Below, piece by piece: positions 1 to 8,859 of a stretch of 64,000 bases of DNA (the stretch's first letter is position 1; every line of letters begins with the position of its first letter). Under the pieces are notes generated by a model. It was not told the origin of the DNA, ran no database searches, and saw only the letters and a program-made list of their open reading frames with translations. This DNA is from Ruegeria halocynthiae (GTDB lineage: Bacteria > Pseudomonadota > Alphaproteobacteria > Rhodobacterales > Rhodobacteraceae), in NCBI RefSeq assembly GCF_900106805.1, contig NZ_FNNP01000001.1, forward strand, positions 1-64,000, given 5' to 3'. Made by a program: the position numbers and the translations under genes.

Positions 1-30
1 GGGAAATTCCCGGGCCATGAGGAGATGAAC

Positions 31-336
31 ATGCCCACTCTGACATCGCCAAAAGACTGCCATACAATGCAGGACTTGCGGGTTCAGATCGACAAGCTGG
101 ATCGCCAGTTGATCGACATGCTTGTGATGCGCGCAGAATATATTGATCGCGCATCCGAGTTGAAACCGGGCGAGGGTTTGCCTGCTCGTATTCCGGATCG
201 AGTCGAAGAGGTGGTGCAAAAGGTGCGCTCCGGTTCGGCCGAGGTCGGGTTGGACCCAAATTTGGCCGAGCGGTTGTGGCGCATATTGATTGACTGGTCG
301 ATTGCGCGTGAGGAACGTGTGCTCGGCCCCGAGTAA
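31..336 (+). CDS. Chorismate mutase (AroQ class)
   Basis: Small all-helical chorismate mutase of about 101 residues, converting chorismate to prephenate for phenylalanine and tyrosine synthesis. The N-terminal [20 protein letters not shown] helix and the later [11 protein letters not shown] helix are typical of the AroQ fold, and the length suits a stand-alone monofunctional enzyme. I prefer the ATG at 31 over the one at 25 because GAGGAG at 19-24 is then properly spaced; a third ATG at 67 would also keep the core domain. It is followed after 50 bases by folD on the same strand, so the two are probably co-transcribed. Confidence 0.88.
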   Translation: MPTLTSPKDCHTMQDLRVQIDKLDRQLIDMLVMRAEYIDRASELKPGEGLPARIPDRVEEVVQKVRSGSAEVGLDPNLAERLWRILIDWSIAREERVLGPE

Positions 337-386
337 AGACCAGGCGCGCAAGCACCCATAGGGCTTTTGAAAGAAGGGATCAAAGG

Positions 387-1277
387 ATGACTGCTCAAAT
401 CATCGATGGCCGGGCATTTGCCGCCAAAGTGCGCGCACAGGTGGCCGATCAGGTTGCAAAGCTGAAGGAAAAAACTGGTATCACCCCCGGTCTGGCTGTG
501 GTTCTGGTGGGCGAAGACCCGGCCAGCCAGGTCTATGTCCGCTCCAAGGGGCAGCAGACAATCGAAGTGGGCATGAACTCATACGAGCATAAGCTGCCTG
601 CGGACGTATCCAAGGATGAGCTTTATGCGCTGATCGACAAGCTGAACAACGATCCGGCTGTTCACGGCATTCTGGTTCAATTCCCTGTGCCCGATCATTT
701 GAGCGAAACTGAGATCGTGTCGCAGATCGATCCTGGCAAGGATGTTGATGGCCTGCATGTCGTCAATGCGGGCCTGTTGGCATCGGGTCAGAAGGCGATG
801 GTGTCCTGCACACCGCTGGGCTGCCTTATGTTGTTGCGCGATCACTTAGGGTCCCTGTCCGGCTTGGATGCTGTCGTTGTTGGGCGCTCGAACCTTGTGG
901 GCAAACCGATGGCGCAACTGTTGGTTCGCGACAGCTGCACGGTGACCATCGCGCATAGCCGCACCAAGGATCTGCCTGATGTGGTCCGTCGCGCTGATAT
1001 CGTCATCGCCGCAGTTGGTCGCCCTGAAATGGTGCCGGGCGACTGGATCAAGGAAGGCGCAACCGTGATCGACGTGGGCATCAACCGGATCGAGCGGGAC
1101 GGCAAGAACAAACTGGTCGGTGATGTCGACTATGCCACCGCTGTCGAGCGTGCTGGTGCCATCACCCCGGTTCCGGGAGGTGTGGGGCCGATGACCATCG
1201 CCTGCCTCCTCGCGAATACGCTGACGGCTGCGTGTCGCGCGAATGGCTTGCCAGAGCCTGAAGGACTGACCGCGTAA
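387..1277 (+). CDS. folD: Bifunctional methylene-THF dehydrogenase/methenyl-THF cyclohydrolase FolD
   Basis: Cytosolic bifunctional enzyme of one-carbon metabolism that oxidises 5,10-methylene-THF with NADP and hydrolyses methenyl-THF to 10-formyl-THF. Its 296 residues match the family. Visible signatures are [15 protein letters not shown] with the active-site Lys, the [11 protein letters not shown] and KDVDGLH segments, the Rossmann motif [17 protein letters not shown] and the C-terminal [15 protein letters not shown]. The start at 387 is preceded by AAAGGATG-type spacing from AAGGGATCAAAGG. A rho-independent hairpin follows at 1324. Identification is secure. Confidence 0.97.
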   Translation: MTAQIIDGRAFAAKVRAQVADQVAKLKEKTGITPGLAVVLVGEDPASQVYVRSKGQQTIEVGMNSYEHKLPADVSKDELYALIDKLNNDPAVHGILVQFPVPDHLSETEIVSQIDPGKDVDGLHVVNAGLLASGQKAMVSCTPLGCLMLLRDHLGSLSGLDAVVVGRSNLVGKPMAQLLVRDSCTVTIAHSRTKDLPDVVRRADIVIAAVGRPEMVPGDWIKEGATVIDVGINRIERDGKNKLVGDVDYATAVERAGAITPVPGGVGPMTIACLLANTLTAACRANGLPEPEGLTA

Positions 1278-1323
1278 CTCGATACCGGAGGTAAGTCCGG
1301 GCGCAGTCTACAAAGACCGATTG

Positions 1324-1355
1324 GCCGGAGAGCGAATAAGCTCTTCGGCTTTTTT
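1324..1355 (+). terminator. Rho-independent terminator after folD
   Basis: A 10-base stem (GCCGGAGAGC, loop GAATAA, GCTCTTCGGC with one G-U pair) is followed by six T. It lies 47 bases after the folD stop and separates folD from the LytTR gene. Confidence 0.85.
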
Positions 1356-1505
1356 GCACCCCAGTAAAGGGTTGCAGATACAGGCGCGTATTAACTTGAC
1401 CTCACGTCCTCTGGTGATAAGCCTTCTATTCCAGATGTTTACAGAGTTAAAATACCCTCTGTCTTTATATTTTCTGGTTTGGCCGTTGGGGGTCTGTTAC
1501 TTGGT

Positions 1506-2243
1506 ATGATGTCGAAACTGAGCCCGATCATCTCAATTTGTGGTCTCCAACGTATCCTGGCGGGCCTCGTTTTCATCCCATTGCTGGCTTATTCGTTCGC
1601 GCCCTTCCGGGATGTGACTTTGCCGTTTTCACAGCGATTGCTGTTCTGGGCAGGTGTCATGCTGCTGGCGATAGCGGCCACCTGGTCGGCTGGAAGGCTG
1701 GTTCGCGAATGGCTAAATCTTTCGGGATTGCTGATCCGGGATCTTGCTTTTGCTTTGTTGATTCTGGCCCTTTTTACCCCATCTCTTTGGCTGCTGAGTT
1801 GGATCGTCTTCACGTTGAACGGGCTGATGGCGCCCGGCTTGTTGATGGTCATCCCTTATGGCCTTTTATTTGCCACCGGACTATTGCTGGTGCGCCAAAG
1901 GGAAGACGATACTGAGCCCGAGGGAACACAGCGGCCGCGCCTCTACAATCGATTACCCGCAACGTTTCAGGGGCAGGTTTGTCGGTTGACCGTACGTGAT
2001 CACTATGTCGAAGTGGTCACCTCTGAAGGGACGTTCACCATCCGCTCGCGCTTTACTGACGCCATTGCCGAGATGGAGCCGGTTCCCGGCCATTGCACGC
2101 ATCGGTCACACTGGGTCGTGGACGCGGCGATTGTTGGGGTCGCGAAAGAGGGAGGCAAACCCCACCTGTGCCTCAGCAATGGTGATCAGGTTCCGGTCAG
2201 TCGAAAGTACAAGCAGCAGCTTGTGGATGACGGGTTGCTTTAG
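1506..2243 (+). CDS. Membrane-anchored LytTR DNA-binding regulator
   Basis: About 245 residues. The first half carries four strongly hydrophobic segments (roughly residues 8-30, 35-60, 70-90 and 98-120), so the protein sits in the inner membrane. After a polar linker of about 25 residues, the C-terminal 100 residues resemble a LytTR domain: LPATFQGQVCRLTVRDHYVEVVT, TFTIRSRFTDAIAEM, HRSHWVV and SNGDQVPVSRKYKQQL. LytTR domains bind direct repeats upstream of targets. No receiver domain or neighbouring sensor kinase is seen, so it looks like a one-component regulator with an unknown membrane signal. The ATG at 1506 (or 1509) is preferred over a TTG at 1479. Its stop is 3 bases from the convergent pdeM stop. 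Confidence 0.82.
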   Translation: MMSKLSPIISICGLQRILAGLVFIPLLAYSFAPFRDVTLPFSQRLLFWAGVMLLAIAATWSAGRLVREWLNLSGLLIRDLAFALLILALFTPSLWLLSWIVFTLNGLMAPGLLMVIPYGLLFATGLLLVRQREDDTEPEGTQRPRLYNRLPATFQGQVCRLTVRDHYVEVVTSEGTFTIRSRFTDAIAEMEPVPGHCTHRSHWVVDAAIVGVAKEGGKPHLCLSNGDQVPVSRKYKQQLVDDGLL

Positions 2244-2246
2244 CAG

Positions 2247-2909
2247 CTATCTCGGCATCGGGATTAGTCGAGGTTGTGCTCCAGTAAGAATAGCACGAGC
2301 ATCCGGCGCCATGATGTCGGTCAGGGCCTTGTCGGTACTGTGTAGCCCTCCGGTATAGGCGCCGTAGGCGGGCAGGATCAGGCGGGTGTCATCCAGCAGA
2401 AAAGCAGCGCGCGTGATCGAGCGTCCTTTGGCATTCAAACAGACTTTGGGGTGGTAGTGGCCCGATATCTCTCCCCGCCCGTCAGTCCGGGCGATGTGGC
2501 GAAAGATAAGGTTGCCGCACACCCAGTCCGACAGATGCATACCGCCCATTTCGACCGGACCCGGGTCGTGGTTCCCCTCAATCCAGATCCAGCGCCGCCC
2601 GGCCTGCAGGGTCACGATCTGCGACTTGTCCTCGCTTGCCAGCGCGTCCGAGGCATCCAGATCGTCAAAGCTGTCGCCCAGACAGATAACCGTGTTGGCA
2701 GCCGTATGGGCCAGATCACGCGCCAATCGGGTCAGTGTCTCGCGGCTGTCATAGGGGGGGAGGGCAGGACCACCCCGGCGGACGATCCGTTCTGATTTGC
2801 CCAGATGCAAATCCGAGACGCAAAGCAAGGCGTGAGCCGCGCACCACAACGCACCAGACCCCAGCGCGGTCAGACGTTGGCCCGCAAAGGTGAAATCAAT
2901 CCCGTTCAT
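2247..2909 (-). CDS. pdeM: Ligase-associated DNA damage response endonuclease PdeM
   Basis: Metallophosphoesterase of about 220 residues. The calcineurin-like motifs are all present in order: SDLHLGK, GDSFDD, GNHD and the closing GHYHPK. In the ligase-associated DNA damage response family these proteins act with a DEXH helicase, an ATP-dependent ligase and an exonuclease. The helicase gene is directly upstream on the same strand, which supports the assignment. I chose the ATG at 2909, giving the usual MNGIDF-type N-terminus; a GTG at 2954 overlapping the helicase stop (GTGA) is an alternative that would imply translational coupling. No ligase or exonuclease gene is adjacent. Confidence 0.88.
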   Translation of the reverse strand: MNGIDFTFAGQRLTALGSGALWCAAHALLCVSDLHLGKSERIVRRGGPALPPYDSRETLTRLARDLAHTAANTVICLGDSFDDLDASDALASEDKSQIVTLQAGRRWIWIEGNHDPGPVEMGGMHLSDWVCGNLIFRHIARTDGRGEISGHYHPKVCLNAKGRSITRAAFLLDDTRLILPAYGAYTGGLHSTDKALTDIMAPDARAILTGAQPRLIPMPR

Positions 2910-2950
2910 GATCCGTTCTTCGTTCGATTCTGCAGGCGACGCAAGGGTAT

Positions 2951-5362
2951 TCACGCAGGCTCTAACCCAGCTGTCTGCAGTAACCGGGCGCTTTCTTCTG
3001 CCAGCAGGCGTTCCTCGGCCTCGCCCTTGACAGGGACTTTTCCAACCTCAAGGAACAACGGTGCCGCCAACGGAGAAACACGATCAAGCCGCAGCAGGTC
3101 GATCCGGTCTCCGATCCGGGCGATCATGGATTCGATTCGTCCAAAATCGACCAGGCCGCGCATGGCTTCCTCGCGGGTGATCTGCATCAGCAGATGATCC
3201 GGGTCGTACTTTAGCAACGTGTCATAGAGGATATCTGACGAGAATGTCGCCTGCCGACCGCTCTTGCGCTGGCCGCCTGTGTTACGCTCGATCAGTCCCG
3301 CGATTGTCGCCGATGCGCGAAAGGTGCGTTTCATCACCGCGTTGCCAGCCAGCCAGGTCTCCAAACCGTTGCGCAGCGCGTCCGGTTGGAACAGCGGGCG
3401 CGGGTCGGTTACCGCGTCCAAACCCCAGATCAGGGTTGCATAATCGGTTGCCACAAAGCCCAACGGGGCAAGGCCGATCTCTTCCATGCGCTTGGTCAAC
3501 AGTAGCCCCAATGTCTGTTGCGCATTGCGACCGGCAAAGCCGTAGACGCAAAGATGCTCGCGCCCATTGTCGGGAAAGCTTTCGATCAGCAATCGGTCTC
3601 GTTGTGGTAGGCGTGAGATTTCGCGCTGCAACCCCAGCCAATCGGCAGTGTGACGGGGGAGTTGAGGCCAATCCGGCTGTGCGAACATCCTCAATATCCG
3701 GTCGCTCAACTGTGTGGATGTGGCGAATTTGGTGCCCGAGAATGTCGCGATCTTGGGCTTGCGGTCGGCGCGGCGGCTGACCTCGACCACCATTTCTCGC
3801 AGGCCTTCATAGCGGACAATCTGACCTCCGATCAGAAATGTATCACCCGGGGTTAGTGAGGCCGCGAACCCCTCTTCGACCTCGCCCAGAGGTTTGCCAC
3901 CACGATTGCGTCGCAGCCGAACCTTCAGCGTATCTGTGTCTTGAATAGTACCCAGATTCATACGGATACGCTGCACCGCCCTGGGATCGCGCAATCGCCA
4001 TGTTCCATCAAGTTGTTGCTGCAAACGTTGCCACCGATCATAGGCGCGCAGGGCATAGCCACCAGTGGCGCAGAACTCCAAACAGGCGTCGAAATCGGCG
4101 CGGGTGACCTGCGCATAGGGCCCGGCAGCTGTCATCTCGGCATAGAGCGCATCTGCGTCGAACGGCCCGGCTGCAGCGGCGATCAGGATATGTTGGCACA
4201 GAACGTCCCGAGGGCCGGGCCCGCGCGGGTCGCCATCCAGATCATGGGCACCCACTGCTTCAAGCGCCGCAACGCATTCGACCACCTCGAACCGGTTGGC
4301 GGGTACAAGGATCGCCTTCGACGGAGCGTTGTACTGATGGTTCGCGCGACCAATTCGCTGCACCAACCGTTTGACGTTCTTTGGCGCGCCGATCTGGATC
4401 ACCAGATCAACATCGCCCCAGTCGATGCCCAGATCGAGGCTACCGGTGCAGACAATCGCCCGCAGATCACCGCGGACCATCGCTGCCTCGACCCGCTCGC
4501 GCTGTTGCCGATCCAGACTGCCGTGGTGGACACCAATGGGTAGGCCCTCCTCGTTGGCGAGCCAGAGGTTGTGAAAGAAAATCTCAGCCTGCGCCCGGGT
4601 ATTATGAAAGATAAGTGTCGTTTTGTGCTGCTTGATCTGTTCCATCACCGCCGGGATCGCATAGGCTGCGCCTCCGCCTGACCATGGGGGCATTTCATGC
4701 GTTTTTAGCATTAAGATGTCAGGGTCGGGTCCGGGATCGGCCTGTATGATCCTGCAAGGATCAGGGTGGCGGGCCAGAAATCGCGCGATGGCTTCGGGGT
4801 CTTCGACTGTGGCCGACAGGCCAACACGACGCAGGTTGGGGCACAGCGACTGCAAACGCGCCAGCGCCAACATCAACTGATCCCCACGCTTGCTTTCTGC
4901 CAGCGCATGTATCTCATCAACGATGATGCGCTGGACGTTCTCAAACATCCTGGGCGCATCTTCGTACGATGTCAGCAGCGCAAGGCTCTCTGGTGTTGTC
5001 AGTAAGATATGTGGTGGGTCAGCGCGCTGACGCTTTTTTTGCGTGGCCGAAGTGTCACCAGTGCGATCCTCAATCCGGATGGCCAGTCCGATTTGTTCCA
5101 CTGGAACACGCAGGTTGCGCCGGATATCCGCCGCCAGCGCCTTGAGCGGTGAGACGTACAGCGTGTGCAGACCGTCATGCTGCCCCTCAGCCAGTTCGGC
5201 CAAAGAGGGCAGAAAACCAGCCATGGTTTTGCCGCCTCCGGTCGGAGCAATGAGAAGGGTCGCGGGGTCTGCTGCCCGGTTGAACATTTCTTGCTGATGC
5301 GGATGGATCGCCCAGCCTTTGTTCGAAAACCAGTTATGGATTGCCGGAGGAATCTGCACCAT
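2951..5362 (-). CDS. Ligase-associated DNA damage response DEXH-box helicase (Lhr-type)
   Basis: Superfamily 2 DNA helicase of 803 residues, the size of the ligase-associated Lhr subfamily rather than of the 1,500-residue long Lhr. Walker A is IAPTGGGKTMAGFLP near residue 40, the Walker B box is DEIHALAESKRG, and motif III is LSATVEDP. Helicase domain 2 has VHHGSLDRQQRERVE, VCTGSLDLGIDWGDVD and VQRIGRANH. The C-terminal Lhr-specific region (DEAD_assoc) follows. It pairs with pdeM downstream and probably processes nicked or gapped DNA for repair. Upstream lies the Tad-linked ATPase after 49 bases, so the promoter may be shared or lie within that gap. Confidence 0.93.
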   Translation of the reverse strand: MVQIPPAIHNWFSNKGWAIHPHQQEMFNRAADPATLLIAPTGGGKTMAGFLPSLAELAEGQHDGLHTLYVSPLKALAADIRRNLRVPVEQIGLAIRIEDRTGDTSATQKKRQRADPPHILLTTPESLALLTSYEDAPRMFENVQRIIVDEIHALAESKRGDQLMLALARLQSLCPNLRRVGLSATVEDPEAIARFLARHPDPCRIIQADPGPDPDILMLKTHEMPPWSGGGAAYAIPAVMEQIKQHKTTLIFHNTRAQAEIFFHNLWLANEEGLPIGVHHGSLDRQQRERVEAAMVRGDLRAIVCTGSLDLGIDWGDVDLVIQIGAPKNVKRLVQRIGRANHQYNAPSKAILVPANRFEVVECVAALEAVGAHDLDGDPRGPGPRDVLCQHILIAAAAGPFDADALYAEMTAAGPYAQVTRADFDACLEFCATGGYALRAYDRWQRLQQQLDGTWRLRDPRAVQRIRMNLGTIQDTDTLKVRLRRNRGGKPLGEVEEGFAASLTPGDTFLIGGQIVRYEGLREMVVEVSRRADRKPKIATFSGTKFATSTQLSDRILRMFAQPDWPQLPRHTADWLGLQREISRLPQRDRLLIESFPDNGREHLCVYGFAGRNAQQTLGLLLTKRMEEIGLAPLGFVATDYATLIWGLDAVTDPRPLFQPDALRNGLETWLAGNAVMKRTFRASATIAGLIERNTGGQRKSGRQATFSSDILYDTLLKYDPDHLLMQITREEAMRGLVDFGRIESMIARIGDRIDLLRLDRVSPLAAPLFLEVGKVPVKGEAEERLLAEESARLLQTAGLEPA

Positions 5363-5411
5363 CCGGCAAACCTATCGCACGCCTCCAGCCATGAAAACCG
5401 TGACCCGGGGA

Positions 5412-6719
5412 TCAGTGAATGATCTTTTCTTCCTTCACGAACATGTTCGCCCATGCGCGGTCGATCAGGTCCGGGTTCATTTGATAGGGAATGCCCTCAA
5501 ACTCGCAGATCGAAATCATCTGGTCGATCAGGAAGATCGGCTGATAGTTGGCATAGATATTGTTGATCGTCGGGTATTTGACCTTCAACAGATGCACCAG
5601 AGCGGCTTCGTCCAGCGGCATCCCGCGCTTGCGCGCCACCATGGCGAAGATTTTCAGGAAGTTCTCTTGGTTCGGGCCATCGATCTTGATCTTGAAGAAG
5701 ATCCGGCGCAGGGCCGCTTGGTCAAAGATTTCATTCGGGTGAAAGTTGGTCGAGAAGATGACCAGCGTGTCGAAGGGTACTTCGAACTTCTCACCAGATT
5801 GCAGGCCAAGGATATCCTTGCTTTCTTCCAGCGGAACAATCCAGCGGTTGATCAGGGCCTGAGGGGGTTCGGCCTGACGCCCAAGGTCGTCCACGATGAA
5901 GATGCCGCCAGTCGATTTCAGCTGCAAAGGCGCCTGATAGGTCCGCGCGGTGGGGTTGTATACCAGGTCCAACATGCTGAGCGATAGTTCACCGCCGGTC
6001 ACCACGGTCGGGCGTTCGCATTGCACATAACGCGTATCGAACCGTTTGCGGCGACGCAGGCTGTTGGGGTCGTCCTCTTCCTGCTCGATTGCGTTGTGCA
6101 CAATCGGGTCGTAGACCGTGATCACCTGACCGGCATATTCGATAGCGCGCGGAACATAGACATTATCCCCCAACGCATCGCGAATACCGTTCGAGATTGA
6201 TGATTTGCCGTTTCCCGGGGGACCATACATCAGGATCGACCGGCCCGCGCTGACAGCGGGGCCCAGATGATCCAGCAGACTGTCGGGCAGAACCAGATGG
6301 CCCATCGCACCGGTCAGCTGGTCACGGGTGACCTGAATGTTGCGGATCGACTGGCGCTTAACCTGCTCGCGATACACGTCCAACGGCACCGGCATGGCAC
6401 CGAAATACTCGGACTGGCTGAGCGCATCCAGCGCGCGGGCTTTTCCCGCATCGGTCAGCTGATATCCCATTTCATTGCCAGAGTTTGCATTCAGCGTACC
6501 GGTCGCTTCCAGCAGTTTCTGTTCACGTGCAATGTCGACGATTTCCTGTGTCACAGAACCGGGCAGGCAGATGGCTCCGGCGATTTCACTGACCGTATCG
6601 ACGTTTTTGCGAAAGATAGTCTTTAGCAAAATGTCCCGCATCATCACCAGCGGAAGTTGCATTTCACCCAGGCCTTTGGGGGCAGGGGGGGCAATCACAG
6701 AAGAGGTCTGCATATTCAT
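5412..6719 (-). CDS. HTH-AAA+ ATPase linked to the Tad locus, function unknown
   Basis: About 435 residues. Residues 20-105 look like a winged-helix domain (MMRDILLKTIFRKNVDTVSE followed by a YQLTDAGKARALDAL wing). A helical linker leads to an AAA+ core with Walker A GPPGNGKSS near 166-174, Walker B IFIVDD near 273-278, sensor 1 STN near 323 and a likely arginine finger in ALRRIFFKI near 337. There is no signal peptide or membrane segment, so it is cytosolic. It follows the prepilin peptidase on the same strand after 116 bases, at the end of the Tad genes. I do not recognise a characterised function. The ATG at 6719 is chosen; 6713 and 6740 are alternatives and none has a clear Shine-Dalgarno. 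Confidence 0.75.
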   Translation of the reverse strand: MNMQTSSVIAPPAPKGLGEMQLPLVMMRDILLKTIFRKNVDTVSEIAGAICLPGSVTQEIVDIAREQKLLEATGTLNANSGNEMGYQLTDAGKARALDALSQSEYFGAMPVPLDVYREQVKRQSIRNIQVTRDQLTGAMGHLVLPDSLLDHLGPAVSAGRSILMYGPPGNGKSSISNGIRDALGDNVYVPRAIEYAGQVITVYDPIVHNAIEQEEDDPNSLRRRKRFDTRYVQCERPTVVTGGELSLSMLDLVYNPTARTYQAPLQLKSTGGIFIVDDLGRQAEPPQALINRWIVPLEESKDILGLQSGEKFEVPFDTLVIFSTNFHPNEIFDQAALRRIFFKIKIDGPNQENFLKIFAMVARKRGMPLDEAALVHLLKVKYPTINNIYANYQPIFLIDQMISICEFEGIPYQMNPDLIDRAWANMFVKEEKIIH

Positions 6720-6835
6720 GAGCGGGGCTCGTTCATCCAAAAATCACACCAAAGGCCCTTGCGAGGCCGGTTCAAAGGAATTTGGCGCGGATTTGTGGCA
6801 GGACCATGGCGTGGGCAAGGCGCGCTGATGATTGT

Positions 6836-7381
6836 TTACGATCCGCGAACTATGCCGAAAATCAGATAAACAGCCAGGCTGCCTGCCAGCGTCAGGCCCA
6901 TTGGGAACTGCTTGCCACGATCCCAGCTTTCCCAATGTGGCGCGATCTGGCGCAGCTGGGTGTATTTCGCCAGTCGATGGGCAGAGAACGCTCCAAGAAG
7001 CGTTGCCGTAAGGATGATCATAACCAGCATCAGATCACCGAACCATACAAAGGCCGCAGCGACAGCACAGAATTTGGCGTCTCCGGCCCCCATCACTCCG
7101 GCGGCGTTCAGTGCGATGCCAATTATCAGGACGACGATCATGTGAAGCAGTTGCCAGCCGTAAATGGGCAGAGTCAGGGATATTGGGCCAAGGTCGCCGG
7201 GACTCCACGGTCCACTCCAAGGCGGCAGGGCAATGAGCCCAACGATAAGGTAAACAACCCCCAGCGCAACGACGGCGTGGTTCTTTATCCGCATCTCACG
7301 CATATCCGTGAAAGCGACGTAGAAACAGATCGGCAGAACAAAGGGTAGGAACCACGCTGCCGCTGCCGAAGGTATGTACAT
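6836..7381 (-). CDS. cpaA: Prepilin peptidase, A24 family (TadV/CpaA)
   Basis: Polytopic inner-membrane aspartic peptidase of 181 residues that cleaves the leader of Flp-type prepilins. The two catalytic aspartates of A24A/B enzymes are visible: Asp26 in FTDMREMRIKN and Asp101 in GAGDAKF. Several hydrophobic segments surround them. The short form lacking the N-terminal methylase domain is the rule in Tad systems. The start ATG has GAGGAAG about nine bases upstream, inside the last codons of the TPR lipoprotein gene, so it is coupled to the upstream genes. Substrates are presumably the two pilins at 17.0-17.5 kb. Confidence 0.92.
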   Translation of the reverse strand: MYIPSAAAAWFLPFVLPICFYVAFTDMREMRIKNHAVVALGVVYLIVGLIALPPWSGPWSPGDLGPISLTLPIYGWQLLHMIVVLIIGIALNAAGVMGAGDAKFCAVAAAFVWFGDLMLVMIILTATLLGAFSAHRLAKYTQLRQIAPHWESWDRGKQFPMGLTLAGSLAVYLIFGIVRGS

Positions 7382-7384
7382 AAA

Positions 7385-8236
7385 CTAGGCTTCCTCAAGC
7401 GCGCGGAGCGAACGGACCGCCTCATCATAATGTTGCGGATGGGTTGAGATCGCCTCGCGATAAAGGTTTTTGGCGACGTTTACATCGCCCTGTTTTACCG
7501 CCGAAATTGCCATTGTATTCAACAAGCGGGCCCGTTCGATCTGCGTCATGGGGACAACCGGAATATTGTAGTTGCCCTGTGCGCTGCGCGCCAGAACCAG
7601 GTTGTTCTTAGCGGTGAACAGTGAATTGTCCTGCCGAATAGCGTCGGTAAACAGGCGTTCGGCCTCCTCATATTGCCCACGGGTCAGTTTCGAATAGCCC
7701 CAATTGTTCATCACCCCCGCCGGGCGCGTCGTCAGACCAACCGCGGTCTCGTAATAGTGGTCGGCGCGCTTCCAATCCTTTCGGGAATCCGCAACCAGTG
7801 CCTCAAGCCGATACCGTTTGAAAGTTTCGAAGGTCGGTGGAATTTTGTCCAGCGTCGCCTTCGCACCATCCCAGTTACCGCTACGGATCTGAGCATCCGC
7901 ATACTCAATGCGATCCGCATTGTTTGCGCCTTTCATGCCCAGCACTCGTTTCCACGCGGCAGCGGCTTCAGTGCTGCGTTTGGCGCGGTTCAGAGTGATT
8001 GCAAGGCCGCGCTGCAGGTCGATCCGGTCGGGATTCTTGGCGGCTGCACTTTGGAAATAGGTCACCGCCTCATTAGGGTCGGCCGCGTTCAGCATCACGT
8101 CATTCAGGTTGGTCTCGTCAATGACGTTCACTTCCTGAAATGTACGCTCGACCTTTTCCTCTTCGCTTTCTTTTGCGCAGGCGGTCAGAACCAGCCCGCA
8201 CGCAATTATCGTCGGAATCAAGAAGGGTTGGCGCAT
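7385..8236 (-). CDS. TPR lipoprotein of the Tad locus (TadD-like, first)
   Basis: About 283 residues. A lipoprotein signal peptide ends at Cys20 (GLVLTAC), so it is probably anchored in the outer membrane facing the periplasm. The rest is built of tetratricopeptide-like helix pairs, for example AVTYFQSAAAKNPDRIDLQRG, NNWGYSKLTRGQYEEAERLF and KNLYREAISTHPQ. TadD lipoproteins act as pilotins or scaffolds for the secretin. The ATG at 8236 is preferred because AAAGGA precedes it by seven bases and it gives a full signal peptide; the open frame extends further upstream. It sits 3 bases before the prepilin peptidase gene. Confidence 0.87.
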   Translation of the reverse strand: MRQPFLIPTIIACGLVLTACAKESEEEKVERTFQEVNVIDETNLNDVMLNAADPNEAVTYFQSAAAKNPDRIDLQRGLAITLNRAKRSTEAAAAWKRVLGMKGANNADRIEYADAQIRSGNWDGAKATLDKIPPTFETFKRYRLEALVADSRKDWKRADHYYETAVGLTTRPAGVMNNWGYSKLTRGQYEEAERLFTDAIRQDNSLFTAKNNLVLARSAQGNYNIPVVPMTQIERARLLNTMAISAVKQGDVNVAKNLYREAISTHPQHYDEAVRSLRALEEA

Positions 8237-8261
8237 TTTTGCGTCCTTTACTGCTCTGCCT

Positions 8262-8819
8262 CTATTGCCGGGTTTTGCGCAGAACGAATTCTCCGTTGCC
8301 ACGCTGCTCCAGCTCAAATTCTTGTTCTTGTGGAGTATTATTAACAGGATTTTCCATTTTTGCGAGTGCTAACCGCAGATTGTCGCGGATTGCGTCACTT
8401 TCGCCATTGTCCAACGCATAGGCACGGCGGAACATCTGCGCTGCTTCGGAATACTCACCCGTTTCTACCAGGAAGACACCCAGGTTATTCCACGCCACAG
8501 GCCACTCCGGATCATCCTCGATCGCGCGACGCAGCAGGGGTTCGGCTTGCCCGATCCGTCTGAGCCCAAGATTTGCCGTACCAAGCGAAGTCAGGATCTG
8601 TGGTGTCATTCCCTGTTGCAAAGCAGCACGGGTAAAGGATTCAAGCGCAAGCTCGTACTCGCCAGCCGCCATCAAACGGTTGCCGACGGCGACCTCATCG
8701 ACCGTAGGTCCATCGGGGTCGAGGCCGGGTGCAAACGGATCATCTGTTGAACTTGTTTCAGTGCACGAGGCCACCATGGCAAGTACCATGATGGCCTGAA
8801 CTAATCTGCGGAGGCACAA
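8262..8819 (-). CDS. TPR lipoprotein of the Tad locus (TadD-like, second)
   Basis: About 185 residues if translation starts at the TTG at 8819, which yields a complete lipoprotein signal peptide ending at Cys19 (LAMVASC). An ATG at 8789 would leave only eight residues before the cysteine. Three TPR units follow (NRLMAAGEYELALESFTRAA, ILTSLGTANLGLRRIGQAE, AWNNLGVFLVETGEYSEAAQ). This TPR set is closest to the classical TadD size. It lies between tadC (41 bases upstream) and the other TPR lipoprotein (25 bases downstream). Why two such lipoproteins are needed is not clear; they may form a pair at the secretin. Confidence 0.8.
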   Translation of the reverse strand: MCLRRLVQAIMVLAMVASCTETSSTDDPFAPGLDPDGPTVDEVAVGNRLMAAGEYELALESFTRAALQQGMTPQILTSLGTANLGLRRIGQAEPLLRRAIEDDPEWPVAWNNLGVFLVETGEYSEAAQMFRRAYALDNGESDAIRDNLRLALAKMENPVNNTPQEQEFELEQRGNGEFVLRKTRQ

Positions 8820-8859
8820 ACCTTTGGGTCTGACCGCCCTGTTTGACAGGGCGTGGGCG

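Noticed and set aside
1..20. Possible last codons of an upstream gene ending in a TGA at 18-20
   Set aside because: Only six codons are inside the window, too few to name or support a gene.
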